Shown: positions 53,411 through 62,284 of the stretch, one piece after another
How the letters are laid out: each line of letters starts with the position of its first letter
Position numbering within the stretch: the first letter of the stretch is position 1
Origin: Allosphingosinicella sp042666435
GTDB taxonomy: Bacteria; Pseudomonadota; Alphaproteobacteria; Sphingomonadales; Sphingomonadaceae
Length of the DNA: 64,000 nucleotides
Direction: 5' to 3'
Assembly (NCBI RefSeq): GCF_042666435.1
Contig: NZ_JBHTDC010000001.1
Span: forward strand, 868,001-932,000
The notes under the pieces: generated by a model
What the model was told of the DNA's origin: nothing
Database searches by the model: none
Seen by the model: the letters and a program-made list of their open reading frames with translations, nothing else
Program-made: the position numbers and the translations under genes

Positions 53411-55225
53411 TCAATAAACGTCGCGCTGGTAGCGATGCTCGGCCTGGAGCTTGCGGACATAATCCTCGGCCGCCTGGCGCCCGAGGCCGCCCTCGCTTTC
53501 AATGATTGCCGTCAGCGCCTCGTTCACGTCCGGCGCCATCGCGGCGGCATCGCCGCAGACATAGAGGTGCGCGCCTTCCTCCAGCCAGGCGAAGAGATCG
53601 GCCGCCCTCTCCCTCATCCGGTCCTGGACATAGACCTTGCCGCCGGGGTCGCGCGAGAAGGCCACGTCCATGCGTGTGAGTAAGCCGCTCTTCAGATGGT
53701 CCTGCCATTCCGCCTGATAGAGGAAGTCACTGCGGAAATTGCGCTCGCCGAAGAACAGCCAGGAACGGCCGCCGGCGCCTCGCGCCTCGCGCTCCTGGAG
53801 AAAGGCGCGATAGGGCGCCACGCCGGTGCCGGCGCCGATCATTATGACCGGCACATCGTCCGCCGGGAGCCGGAAATGCGGATTGCTCTGGACGTAGACG
53901 GGCGAGGTCGATCCCATCTCCCCCCGGTCGGCGAGATGCGCGGACGCGACGCCGGCGCGGCCCGTCCCGTGCAGGCTGTAGCGAACCGGCGAGAGCGTCA
54001 GATGCACCTCGTCCGGCGCGAAGGCGAGGCTCGACGCGATCGAATAGAGCCTCGGCTGGAGCGGTCGCAATCCAGCAAGAAACGCGTCCGGTTCGAGTCC
54101 CGAGACCGGGAAGCGCCGCATGATATCGATCACATGATGGTCGCGGAGGAACGCGACCCTCTCGGCGCCGCGATCCTCGTCCAGAAGCTGCCCGAGCTCC
54201 GCCGATCCGCTGATCCTCGCCCATTGCTCGATGAAGCGCGGGGAGGCCTGGCCGATCTCATAGCGATCCCGCAGCGCCTCGCCGAACGTCACGGTCTCGC
54301 CTTTGACGCTGACCGTCGCCTCTTCGGCAATGCCCGCCATGGCGAGCAGTTCCGCGACGACGCCCGCATCGTTCGATGCCGCTACGCCGAGAGCGTCGCC
54401 CGGTTCGTAGATCAGGCCCGACCCGCCGAGGTCCAGCTCGATATGCCGGGTCTCCTTGGACGATTCCCGGCCGACGATGGCGATATTCTCCAGGACCGTG
54501 GCGGCGAACGGGTTGCGCTTGTCGTGGACCGCCTTGGTCGGGAACACGGACGGCGCGGGGGCGGCGGCGCCGGTCGGCTTCTCGGCGGACAGCATTTCGA
54601 CCATGGCCGTCCTCCAGCCTTCGGCAGGATCGTCATAGTCGATGTCGCAATCAACCCGGTCGCGCAGCCGCTTGCCGCCGAGTTCCTCCAGCCGCCTGTC
54701 GAGGCGCTTGCCGGCCTCGCAGTAAAATTCATAGGTGGAATCGCCGAGCGCGAGCACGGCGAAGCGCAGCCCGTCCAGTTTCGGCGCCCTGCCGCTCTCG
54801 ACATAGTCGAAGAAGCCGGTCGCCGGCTGCGGCGGATCGCCCTCGCCATAGGTGCTGACGACGATCAGCAGATCCTGCTCGTCCTTCAGCCGGCGCGGCT
54901 TGTAGTGCGCCATGTCGACCAGCTCCGGCGCGAGGCCTCGCGTCCTGGCTGTTTCGGCCAGCGCCTTGGCGACCTCGGTGGCGTTGCCCGTTTCGGTTCC
55001 GCAGAGGATGGTGAGCGTGCGTCCGCCCGAAGCTGGCGCCATCGCCGCGACCGGGGGCGCGAGGGATTCCACGGAAACACCCCGCAACATTCCCGCGTCG
55101 AGCCCCGCGAAATAGCCGCTTATCCAGCGCGCCTGCGCCGGGGTCAGCGTGGCGCCGAGCGCCTCGACCTGCCGCCACTGGTCGAGCGTGAGCGCGCCTT
55201 CCGCCGCCAGGATCATATGGCCCAT
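53411..55225 (-). CDS. cysJ: Sulfite reductase flavoprotein (alpha) subunit
   Basis: NADPH-dependent electron donor to CysI. 604 aa: flavodoxin domain (LTILCGTETGNATEVAKALA; VVSTYGEGDPP; LALGDSTYEFYC), FAD domain (RLYSIASSLAFAPDEVHLT) and NADP-binding domain (IMIGAGTGVAPYRAFLQER; WLFFGERN; ending in the typical aromatic VY). ATG 55225 follows AAGGGA. Complete and normal length. 24 bp after cysG. Confidence 0.95.
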   Translation of the reverse strand: MGHMILAAEGALTLDQWRQVEALGATLTPAQARWISGYFAGLDAGMLRGVSVESLAPPVAAMAPASGGRTLTILCGTETGNATEVAKALAETARTRGLAPELVDMAHYKPRRLKDEQDLLIVVSTYGEGDPPQPATGFFDYVESGRAPKLDGLRFAVLALGDSTYEFYCEAGKRLDRRLEELGGKRLRDRVDCDIDYDDPAEGWRTAMVEMLSAEKPTGAAAPAPSVFPTKAVHDKRNPFAATVLENIAIVGRESSKETRHIELDLGGSGLIYEPGDALGVAASNDAGVVAELLAMAGIAEEATVSVKGETVTFGEALRDRYEIGQASPRFIEQWARISGSAELGQLLDEDRGAERVAFLRDHHVIDIMRRFPVSGLEPDAFLAGLRPLQPRLYSIASSLAFAPDEVHLTLSPVRYSLHGTGRAGVASAHLADRGEMGSTSPVYVQSNPHFRLPADDVPVIMIGAGTGVAPYRAFLQEREARGAGGRSWLFFGERNFRSDFLYQAEWQDHLKSGLLTRMDVAFSRDPGGKVYVQDRMRERAADLFAWLEEGAHLYVCGDAAAMAPDVNEALTAIIESEGGLGRQAAEDYVRKLQAEHRYQRDVY

Positions 55226-55249
55226 CGGTTCGTCCCTTGCTGTTTCATC

Positions 55250-56734
55250 TCACGACGCCGCGACGGTTTTTCTGAACGGAATGACGCTGGAGCCGCCCGC
55301 CGATCGCGGACGGGCGACGCGGCCGATGACGACGATCACCGGCGCGCCGGGGGTCAAGGTTTCCGCGAGGGCGGGAATGTCGGATAGCGGACCCGAAACC
55401 TGCTGCTGGTCCGGGCGGGTGGCGGAGGCGATGGCGACCGCCGGCGTATCGGCCGCGAGCCCCGCCGCGAGCGCGCGCTCCACGAACCGCGCCAGCGTCT
55501 TGCGCGGCATGTAGACGATCGTGGTGGCCTTTGCGTCGGCGATGGCCGTCCAGTCGATATCGTCCGGCAGCGCGCCGTCCGAGCCGTGGCCGGTGACGAA
55601 CTGGACACGCCGCGCCTGCTCGCGTTCCGTCAGCGAGAAACCGAGCGCGGCCGCGGCGCCCTGCGCCGCCGAGATGCCGGGGATGATCGACACATCGACG
55701 CCCGCTTCCAGACATGCATCGACTTCCTCGGTCGCGCGTCCGAAAATCAGGGGGTCGCCGCCCTTCAGGCGCACTACCCTCTCGCCGGCCAAAGCCAGTT
55801 CGACGATGCGCCGGTTGATGTCGGCCTGCTTGCACGAGGGGCCGTGGCCGGATTTCCCGACCGCCACCCGTCGCGCCTCGCGGCGCGCCAGTTCCAGTAT
55901 GTCGGCGCCGACCAGATCGTCGTGGAGGATGATCGTCGCCGATTGCAGCGCCCGTACGGCCTTCAGGGTCAACAGCTCCGCATCGCCCGGCCCCGCGCCG
56001 ACCAGGGTGACGCTGCCGCTCCGCCGCTTGGGGTCCGCCCCGTTCAGAAGGTCACCGAAATCGCGGTCCGTCGGGGCACGATCGACATGAGCCCAGGCGC
56101 GCTCGGTGAACCGCTCCCAGAAGCCGCGGCGATCCGCGAAGGCTTCGATCCTCCGCTTGACCTGCGGCCGCCACTCCCGCGCCGCTTTGGCCCAGGCGGA
56201 GAGGCCGAGCGGAAGGACGCTTTCGATGCGGGCGCGGATCGACTGGCCGAGCATCGGCGCGCCGCCATCCGTCGAAATGGCGAGGACGACCGGCGAGCGG
56301 TTGACGATGGTTCCGAACTGGAAATCGCACAGCTCGGTTTGATCGATGATGTTGACCGGCGCCCCCGCCTTGCGCGCGGCGGCGACGAAGCGGAGCGCCT
56401 CGTCCCGCTCGGCGAGGTCGGCGATCGCGAGCGTTGCGCCCTCGATGTCCGACGGGCGCCAGCGCCGCGGCAGCACCCTTACCCTGCCCGCGACGGGTTG
56501 GGCGGCAAGACCATCGAACAGCTTCGCCCCGACCTGATGCCCGGCCAACACGAGCACATCCGCCCCCGCCGCCGAGAGCAGCTCCGCCTTCCACAGCGCA
56601 CCCTGCGACCCGCCGGCGACGACCGCCTTGCGGCCTTCGATCCTGTGAAAGACGGGCAGAGTAGCGAGGGGCGCGATCCGCGCCGGAACCGCCATCGGCA
56701 CGCGCTCCGCCGCGGCGCCGGGCCCGGCCGTCAT
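55250..56734 (-). CDS. cysG: Siroheme synthase (trifunctional CysG type)
   Basis: Makes siroheme from uroporphyrinogen III. 494 aa: N-terminal precorrin-2 dehydrogenase/ferrochelatase (RKAVVAGGSQGALWKAELL; STDGGAPMLGQSIRARIE), then SAM-dependent uroporphyrinogen III methyltransferase (VTLVGAGPGDAELLTLKAVR; VRLKGGDPLIFGRATEE; VIPGISAAQGAAAALG; VVIGRVA). ATG 56734 overlaps the cysH stop by ATGA; the frame's earlier extension belongs to cysH in another frame. Supplies the cofactor for CysI. Confidence 0.95.
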   Translation of the reverse strand: MTAGPGAAAERVPMAVPARIAPLATLPVFHRIEGRKAVVAGGSQGALWKAELLSAAGADVLVLAGHQVGAKLFDGLAAQPVAGRVRVLPRRWRPSDIEGATLAIADLAERDEALRFVAAARKAGAPVNIIDQTELCDFQFGTIVNRSPVVLAISTDGGAPMLGQSIRARIESVLPLGLSAWAKAAREWRPQVKRRIEAFADRRGFWERFTERAWAHVDRAPTDRDFGDLLNGADPKRRSGSVTLVGAGPGDAELLTLKAVRALQSATIILHDDLVGADILELARREARRVAVGKSGHGPSCKQADINRRIVELALAGERVVRLKGGDPLIFGRATEEVDACLEAGVDVSIIPGISAAQGAAAALGFSLTEREQARRVQFVTGHGSDGALPDDIDWTAIADAKATTIVYMPRKTLARFVERALAAGLAADTPAVAIASATRPDQQQVSGPLSDIPALAETLTPGAPVIVVIGRVARPRSAGGSSVIPFRKTVAAS

Positions 56735-57486
56735 GCTGCTTCCCGATCGCGCGCGAGCCGGCCGCCGGCCACGACATGCAGACCGCATTCCTTCGCCTTG
56801 TCGGTTTCCCACCACCAGCGGCCGGCCCGTTCCGGCTCGCCGGGCTTCAGCGCCCGGGTGCAGGGCTCGCAGCCGATCGAGAGGAAGCCCTGCGCGTGGA
56901 GCGGATTGATCGGCACGCCCTCGGACCGGACGAACCTGACCACCCGGTCGCGCGACCAGTCGAACAATGGCGCGACCTTGACCAGCGCGCGCTCGGCATC
57001 CCAAGTCGCCAGGTCGACGCCACCGCGCTGTCCGGACTGGTCGGCACGCAGCCCCGTCACCCAGGCCCGGGCGCCGTCGAGGGCGCGGCCCAGCGGCTCG
57101 ACCTTGCGGACATGGCAGCAGCCGAGTCGGGCCTCCTTGGAGTAATAGAATCCATTGATGCCCGCATCCGCAACCTGCGCCGCCAGCGCCGCTTGCTCGG
57201 GATGATAGGAGCGTATGCGGACGCCGTAGCGCTCCTCGGTTTCGGCCCACAGCTTGTAGGTGGAGGGGAAGAGGCGCCCGGTGTCGAGCGTGACCACCTC
57301 GATATCCAGGCGCCTCTCGAAGATCAGATGGGAGAGCGCCTGATCCTCGATGCCGAAGCTGGTGGTGAAGACGATGCGGCCCGGCACCGTCTGGCGGAGC
57401 GCGATCAGCCGTTCGGCGGGGTCGATGCCGGAGATTTGAGCGACATTGTTCAAAGCCGCCAAATTAGAAGTTTCTTCTACTATCAC
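56731..57486 (-). CDS. cysH: Adenylyl-sulfate (APS) reductase, assimilatory
   Basis: Reduces activated sulfate to sulfite with thioredoxin. 251 aa. FTTSFGIEDQALSHLI is the PP-loop region. The cysteine pattern GCCHVRKVEPL plus SIGCEPCTRAL is that of the [4Fe-4S] APS-type reductase rather than the PAPS-only type. Start GTG 57486 is the first in frame; no better one is apparent, and a palindrome (57465-57479) lies within the first codons. First gene of the sulfite operon, divergent from an Lrp-type regulator. Confidence 0.93.
   Translation of the reverse strand: MIVEETSNLAALNNVAQISGIDPAERLIALRQTVPGRIVFTTSFGIEDQALSHLIFERRLDIEVVTLDTGRLFPSTYKLWAETEERYGVRIRSYHPEQAALAAQVADAGINGFYYSKEARLGCCHVRKVEPLGRALDGARAWVTGLRADQSGQRGGVDLATWDAERALVKVAPLFDWSRDRVVRFVRSEGVPINPLHAQGFLSIGCEPCTRALKPGEPERAGRWWWETDKAKECGLHVVAGGRLARDREAA
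57465..57479. promoter_or_regulatory. Short palindrome at the cysH start
   Basis: TAGAAG-TTT-CTTCTA, a perfect 6-bp inverted repeat with a 3-bp spacer, overlapping the first codons of cysH and facing the divergent Lrp/AsnC gene. Part of it (AAGTTTCTTCTAC) recurs near 62311, after the met operon. It could be an operator for the regulator, but by its size it may be chance. Confidence 0.3.
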
Positions 57487-57625
57487 TTGCGGCTCCGCAC
57501 AATTCAGCTATGGTTTCCAGGCTCGCACTTTCTCCTGTCTTCCACCAAATACGCGGCATTTACGGGCGATCAATCGCACCCGCGAGATAAAACGTTTTTT
57601 GCATCGCAACATGACATCACAGCAA

Positions 57626-57631
57626 TATAAT
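57626..57631 (+). promoter_or_regulatory. -10 element before the Lrp/AsnC-type gene
   Basis: TATAAT in an AT-rich stretch 23 bp before the GTG start. No well-spaced -35 hexamer is seen, so an activator or another sigma factor may be involved. The 167-bp divergent region also has to hold the cysH promoter. Confidence 0.4.
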
Positions 57632-57653
57632 TCTAATTTTTGGAGTAGAGTGA

Positions 57654-58157
57654 GTGGATCATACCGATCTCAAGATTCTGGCCATCCTGCAGGAGGACGC
57701 GTCGGTTTCGGTGGCGGAGGTCGCGAATCGGGTGAACCTGTCGCAGACGCCATGCTGGCGGCGGATCCAGCGCCTGGAGGAATCGGGCGTCATCCAGCGC
57801 CGCGTGGCTTTGCTCGATCCGCGGGCGATCGGGCTCGATCTGACCATCTTCGTCGAGATCGAAACCGGCGACCATAGCGACGAGTGGCTGAAAGGTTTCG
57901 CGGACACGGTATCCGCGATGCCGGAGGTGATGGACATCTACCGCATGGCCGGCGATGTCGACTATCTGCTCCGCGTCACGGCGGCCAACATGGCCGCGTT
58001 CGACGATTTCTACCGGAGGCTCATCAAGGCCGTCCCGTTGAAGAACGTGACGTCGCGCTTCGCCATGGAACGGGTGAAGGCGACCACGGCCTATCCGCTG
58101 CCGAGGCTGGACGACGGGCGCGGTCTGGGCCGAAAGCGGAACGCGGAAGCGGGATAG
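57654..58157 (+). CDS. Lrp/AsnC family transcriptional regulator
   Basis: A 167-aa regulator: N-terminal winged HTH (DHTDLKILAILQEDASVSVA; VNLSQTPCWRRIQRLEESGV) and C-terminal RAM/ligand-binding domain (VMDIYRMAGDVDYLLRVTA; FYRRLIKAVPLKNVTSRF). GTG start after GGAGTAGAG. Divergent from cysH and upstream of the methionine operon, so sulfur amino-acid metabolism is its likely target, with cysteine or methionine as ligand by inference. Confidence 0.93.
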   Translation: MDHTDLKILAILQEDASVSVAEVANRVNLSQTPCWRRIQRLEESGVIQRRVALLDPRAIGLDLTIFVEIETGDHSDEWLKGFADTVSAMPEVMDIYRMAGDVDYLLRVTAANMAAFDDFYRRLIKAVPLKNVTSRFAMERVKATTAYPLPRLDDGRGLGRKRNAEAG

Positions 58158-58250
58158 CCCTACATCCAGCAAAAAAGCCTTGCGCGCATTCGCGAAATCC
58201 ATAGGAGTGCGAGCCGAACTCCCGGCGCGCATGCGGCGGAAGCTCGAATT

Positions 58251-58326
58251 GCATCAAGAGTGAGCCGGTTCGGCTCACGCCAACCTGCCTTCCCGGGCAA
58301 GGTGGCGGTCCCCACGGGGACGATGC
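58251..58326 (+). promoter_or_regulatory. SAM-I clan (SAM-I/IV-like) riboswitch aptamer
   Basis: Located 64 bp before a methionine-pathway operon. P1: GCATC (58251-58255) pairs with GATGC (58322-58326). AAGAG follows, as in SAM-I. P2: GTGAGCCG (58260-58267) pairs with CGGCTCAC (58271-58278) with a 3-nt loop, so the SAM-I kink-turn is absent. P3: CCAACCTGCC ... GGGCAAGGTGG, the conserved core around the ligand. P4: GTCCC-CACG-GGGAC. The simple P2 fits SAM-IV or SAM-I/IV variants. The switch mechanism is not obvious; no U-run terminator is seen, so translation control is likely. Confidence 0.75.
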
Positions 58327-58389
58327 GGCCGGACCGGCAACGAAGCGGGTAGCGAGCAGCATCGTTCTTCGAGCGTCGAAGGAAGAAGG

Positions 58390-60162
58390 ATGAAGCTGTC
58401 AATTTCCCATGATCCGCGTAGCGATGGACAGGGCGACGGAGCGATCGCGGAGCCACTCTACGTCCTGAAGTTCGGCGGCTCCGTGCTGCGCGCGATCGAG
58501 GATCTTCCGGCGGTCGCCGGCGAGCTCTACCGGCAGCGCCGCGCCGGCCGGCGCATCGTCGCGGTCGTCTCCGCCCTCGCCGGGGAAACCGACCGGCTCT
58601 TCGCCGAAGCCGCTCTTGTTGCGGGGGCCGTGAGCTGCCGCGGCGTGCCCGACCTCGTCTCGCTCGGCGAGGAAAGGACTGCGGCCCTGCTCCGTCTCGC
58701 CTGCGACCTGATCGGCCTGCCCGCGGAAATCTGCCGTGCCGAGGAGCTCGGCCTCAGGACCGAAGGGGAGCCGCTGGAATCGCATCCGGCCGGCCTGGAT
58801 CATTCGGCCATCGAGGCGAAGCTCGCGGCGACCGGGCTCGTCATCGTCCCCGGCTTCGTCGGCATCGGCGCGAACGGGCAGCGCAGCCTGCTGGGTCGCG
58901 GCGGCTCCGACTTTTCGGCCGTATTCCTCGGCGGCGAGCTGGGCGCCGACCGGGTGCGCCTCTACAAGGACGTAGACGGCGTCTTCGACCGCGATCCCGC
59001 CCGCGACGCGGACGCCAGGCGGTTCACGCACATAAGCTGGGAGGATGCGCTGGAAGTCGCCCGGCCGCTCATTCAGCCGCAATCGGTGGTATATGCGGCG
59101 GGCAAGGCTCTCCCGATCGAGGTGGAAGCGATCGGCAGCAGCTATCCGACCTGCGTCGGGCCTGTCAGTTCCGAAGCCCGGCCGCTCAGCCCCGGCCGTC
59201 CGCTCAGGCTCGGCGTCGCCGGCTATGGAATCGTCGGCCAGGCGCTTGCCGCGCGGCTGCGCCACGATCCTCGTTTCGAGATCGCCGCGATCCTCGTCCG
59301 CGATCCGCGGCGCGAACGCGCCGTCCCGCCGCCCTGCTCGCTGACGACGGATGTCGGCGCGTTCGTGAGCGCGAAGTTCGACATCTTCATCGACGCCCTC
59401 TCCTGCGATCACACGGGCGCCGCGCTGTGCCGGACCTTGTTGACGCGCGGCATCCATGTCGTCAGCGCCAGCAAGCGCGTCATCAGCGGGCACCATGGAC
59501 CGCTGAGCCAAGCGGCGGCGGCGAGCGATGCGCATCTTCTTTATTCGGCGACGGTCGGCGGCGGCGCGCCGGTGCTGGAGACGGTCGCGCGCGCCGCCGC
59601 GCAAGGCCCGATCGGCGAGATTGCCTGCATCCTCAACGGCACGGTCAATTTCATCCTCGATCGGCTGGCCGACGGCGTCCCGGCCGACGTCGCGCTCCGC
59701 GAAGCCCGCGATTGCGGTTTCGCCGAAGAGGATTGCGAGGCGGATCTGAACGGCGCCGATACTGCCGCCAAGCTGCGCATCGTTGCCCGCGAGGCGTTCG
59801 GAATTGACGAGACGGCGCTGGACGTGACCGTCGAAAGGCTGGATGCGGAGGCGTTCACGCGCATCGGCGCGAGCGGCGAAAGGTGGGTCCAGGTGGCGCG
59901 GCTGAAGCAGCAATCCGGAAGTCTCGAGGCGAGCGTGCGGCTCCGTCCGCTGAGCGCGGTCGATGGGCTCCGGCCGGTCTCGCGGGAGTGGAATTTCGCG
60001 GTCATCACCCTTATCGACGGACGCACCCTTAGCTGCTCGGGGCGGGGCGCGGGCGGCCCCGCCACCGCCGAAGCGATCGTCGCCGATCTCTACGATATTG
60101 TCCGCAGGCGCGACCAGGCCGCGCCAGGCACTGAAGCCCCGTCGAGGATCGCCGCGTCATGA
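58390..60162 (+). CDS. Aspartokinase-homoserine dehydrogenase fusion lacking ACT domains
   Basis: A 590-aa bifunctional enzyme supplying homoserine. Residues about 20-260 form the kinase: LYVLKFGGSVL, VPGFVGIGANG, LGRGGSDFSAVFLG, LYKDVDGVFDRDPA and PQSVVYAAGKALPIEVEA. From about 272 the dehydrogenase begins with GVAGYGIVGQALAARL, then GGGAPVLETV, ILNGTVNFILD and CEADLNGADTAAKLRIVA. ThrA/MetL enzymes are about 810 aa because ACT-type regulatory domains lie between the halves; here they are absent, so allosteric control is probably lost. ATG 58390 follows AAGGAAGAAGG. Expression is likely governed by the SAM riboswitch. Confidence 0.88.
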   Translation: MKLSISHDPRSDGQGDGAIAEPLYVLKFGGSVLRAIEDLPAVAGELYRQRRAGRRIVAVVSALAGETDRLFAEAALVAGAVSCRGVPDLVSLGEERTAALLRLACDLIGLPAEICRAEELGLRTEGEPLESHPAGLDHSAIEAKLAATGLVIVPGFVGIGANGQRSLLGRGGSDFSAVFLGGELGADRVRLYKDVDGVFDRDPARDADARRFTHISWEDALEVARPLIQPQSVVYAAGKALPIEVEAIGSSYPTCVGPVSSEARPLSPGRPLRLGVAGYGIVGQALAARLRHDPRFEIAAILVRDPRRERAVPPPCSLTTDVGAFVSAKFDIFIDALSCDHTGAALCRTLLTRGIHVVSASKRVISGHHGPLSQAAAASDAHLLYSATVGGGAPVLETVARAAAQGPIGEIACILNGTVNFILDRLADGVPADVALREARDCGFAEEDCEADLNGADTAAKLRIVAREAFGIDETALDVTVERLDAEAFTRIGASGERWVQVARLKQQSGSLEASVRLRPLSAVDGLRPVSREWNFAVITLIDGRTLSCSGRGAGGPATAEAIVADLYDIVRRRDQAAPGTEAPSRIAAS

Positions 60163-61127
60163 ACGCAGAGGCGCTGCGCCGGCCGGATCCACACGCGCCT
60201 CTGGTCGCGATCGAACTGGACGTTCCCCTGCCGCCCGCGCAGCGCCGCTTCGGCGCGACCATGCGGGCGACGCTGACCGGGCCGGAGGATGGGCCGGTTA
60301 TCGCCGTGCTCGGCGGCATCTCGGGCAACCGCATCGTGTGCGGCCCTTCGAGCTGGTGGCCGGGCTTTGTCGGCAACGATGGCGCGGTCGCTCCCCGCGC
60401 GCACAGGGTGCTCGGTATCGACTTCATCGCCGACGAGGACGGCCGCGCCGCGCCGACCACCCTCGACCAGGCCGCCGCCCTTTGCGCCGCCCTGGACCAT
60501 CTCGGCATAGCCAAGGCGCATGCGATCGTCGGCGCTTCCTATGGCGGCATGGTCGCGCTCAGCCTCGGCCAGCATTTCGCCGATCGGGTGGATCGCCTCG
60601 TCGTCGTCTCGGCCGGATCGGACGCGCACCCGGCGGCGACCGCGCTTCGCCAATTGCAGCGCCGCGTCGTCGCGCTCGGGGTGGAGAATGGCGCCGCCGC
60701 CGAGGCGCTGTCGATCGCGCGCGGTATGGCGATGCTCAGCTACCGCACCAGCGAGGAATTCGGCCGGCGCTTCCAGGGCGGCCTCGACGGCGAAGACCCG
60801 CTCGGGCCGACCGCGCCGGGCGACTATTTGCGCGCGCGCGGAACCGCGTTCCAGTCGGTCATGTCGCCGGGGCGCTTCCTCAGCCTGTCCGCGTCGATCG
60901 ACCGCCATCGCGTCGATCCCGGCGCAATCAAGGCGCCGGTTCTGCTGATCGGCGCGGAATCGGACCAGCTCGTGCCGCCCGCGCAGATGGAGGCGCTCGC
61001 CGCAGCGCTCGGCGGCCCGGCGGAGCTCCACATTCTCCCCTCCCTCTACGGCCACGACATGTTCCTCAAGGATGCCGCGCGGGTCGCGGACCTGGCGCGG
61101 CCCTTCCTGCAAGGACCAGCATCATGA
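60159..61127 (+). CDS. metX: Homoserine O-acyltransferase (MetX-like alpha/beta-hydrolase)
   Basis: Activates homoserine for methionine synthesis. 322 aa, alpha/beta-hydrolase fold: ALLGGIS-type oxyanion region (VIAVLGGISGNRIV), nucleophile elbow VGASYGGMVALSLG, acid LLIGAESDQLVPP and the histidine in LYGHDMFLKD. Start overlaps the preceding stop (ATGA). Acetyl or succinyl donor preference cannot be judged from the sequence. The following cystathionine gamma-synthase-type gene would use its product. Confidence 0.88.
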   Translation: MNAEALRRPDPHAPLVAIELDVPLPPAQRRFGATMRATLTGPEDGPVIAVLGGISGNRIVCGPSSWWPGFVGNDGAVAPRAHRVLGIDFIADEDGRAAPTTLDQAAALCAALDHLGIAKAHAIVGASYGGMVALSLGQHFADRVDRLVVVSAGSDAHPAATALRQLQRRVVALGVENGAAAEALSIARGMAMLSYRTSEEFGRRFQGGLDGEDPLGPTAPGDYLRARGTAFQSVMSPGRFLSLSASIDRHRVDPGAIKAPVLLIGAESDQLVPPAQMEALAAALGGPAELHILPSLYGHDMFLKDAARVADLARPFLQGPAS

Positions 61128-62284
61128 CGAAACGGCGCGAAGCATCGACGGTGGTCGCTTCGGCGGGGATCGGGTCGGACCCCGTCTATGGCAGCCTGAC
61201 GCCGCCCTTGTTCGCCTCCGACACCTTCCGCTGGCCCGATGCGGAGGAGAAACCGGCCTACGATTATTCCCGGACGGTCAATCCCAACCGCGACATGCTG
61301 GCCGAAGCGCTGGCGGAGCTGGAGGGCGCGGCCGGCGGCGTGGTCACCAATTCGGGCCAGTCGGCGGCGCTGCTCGCCTTGCTGCTCCTCCCGGCCGGAT
61401 CTTTGGTCGTGGCGCCGCACGATTGTTATGGCGGCACCTACCGGCTCATCAAGGGCTTCGAGGAGCAGGGCCGGCTCACCGCCCGCTTCGTCGACATGCT
61501 CGACGATGATGCGTTCGACAACGCAATGACCGATGGTCCCGCGCTCGTCTGGATCGAAAGCCCGAGCAACCCCCTTCTTCGCATCACCGACATCGCCGAC
61601 CGGGCGGCGCGGGCGAAACAGGCAGGCGCGCTGACGATTGCCGACAACACCCTGCTCACACCATGCCGCCAGCGGCCGCTGGCGCTGGGCTGCGATCTCG
61701 TCATGCATTCCACGACCAAGGCCTTGAACGGACATGGCGACCTGTTCGGTGGCGCACTGCTCGCGACCGATCCGAACCTCGTCGATAAATTGCATTGGTG
61801 GGCCAACGCCGCCGGCCTCGCCTGCTCGGCCCATGACGCCTGGCAGACCCTGCGCGGGCTGCGCACGTTGCCGCTACGCGTCGATCGCCAGGAAAGCACC
61901 GCCAGCCGCATCGCTGAGTGGCTATCGACCCATCCACGAGTCGGCGACCTCCATTATCCCGGACTGCCGTCGCATCCCGGCCACGCCCTCGCCGCCCGTC
62001 AGCAGGACGGCCCTGGTTCCATGATCGGTTTCCGGATCAAAGACGGCGATGCCGCCGCCGCTCGGTTCGTCGCAGGCCTGGAACTGGTCACCCTCGCTTC
62101 ATCGCTTGGCGGTTTCGCCAGCCTGATCTGCAAACCAGCATCCATGACCCATCGCGGAATGCCGCCCGAAGCACAGAAATCCGCGGGGATTCACCGAGAT
62201 TTGCTCCGGCTTTCGGTAGGACTCGAAGAGCCGGCCGACATCATCGCGGACCTCCAGCGCGGCTTTGAAGCCCCCGTTCCGTAA
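61124..62284 (+). CDS. metB: Cystathionine gamma-synthase-type PLP enzyme
   Basis: A 386-aa Cys/Met metabolism PLP enzyme: PLFASDTFRWPDAEE, YDYSRTVNPNRD, TNSGQSAALLALLLLPAG, VIESPSNPLL-type motif (VWIESPSNPLLRI), IADNTLLTPCRQRPLALGCD and the PLP lysine in VMHSTTKALNGHGD. It would replace the acyl group of activated homoserine with cysteine; O-acylhomoserine sulfhydrylase (MetZ-type) activity is an alternative. ATGA overlap with metX. Last gene of the riboswitch-controlled operon. Confidence 0.85.
   Translation: MTKRREASTVVASAGIGSDPVYGSLTPPLFASDTFRWPDAEEKPAYDYSRTVNPNRDMLAEALAELEGAAGGVVTNSGQSAALLALLLLPAGSLVVAPHDCYGGTYRLIKGFEEQGRLTARFVDMLDDDAFDNAMTDGPALVWIESPSNPLLRITDIADRAARAKQAGALTIADNTLLTPCRQRPLALGCDLVMHSTTKALNGHGDLFGGALLATDPNLVDKLHWWANAAGLACSAHDAWQTLRGLRTLPLRVDRQESTASRIAEWLSTHPRVGDLHYPGLPSHPGHALAARQQDGPGSMIGFRIKDGDAAAARFVAGLELVTLASSLGGFASLICKPASMTHRGMPPEAQKSAGIHRDLLRLSVGLEEPADIIADLQRGFEAPVP

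Noticed and set aside
51847..53505. A 552-codon plus-strand frame opposite cysI
   Set aside because: Antisense shadow of the well-supported sulfite reductase gene.
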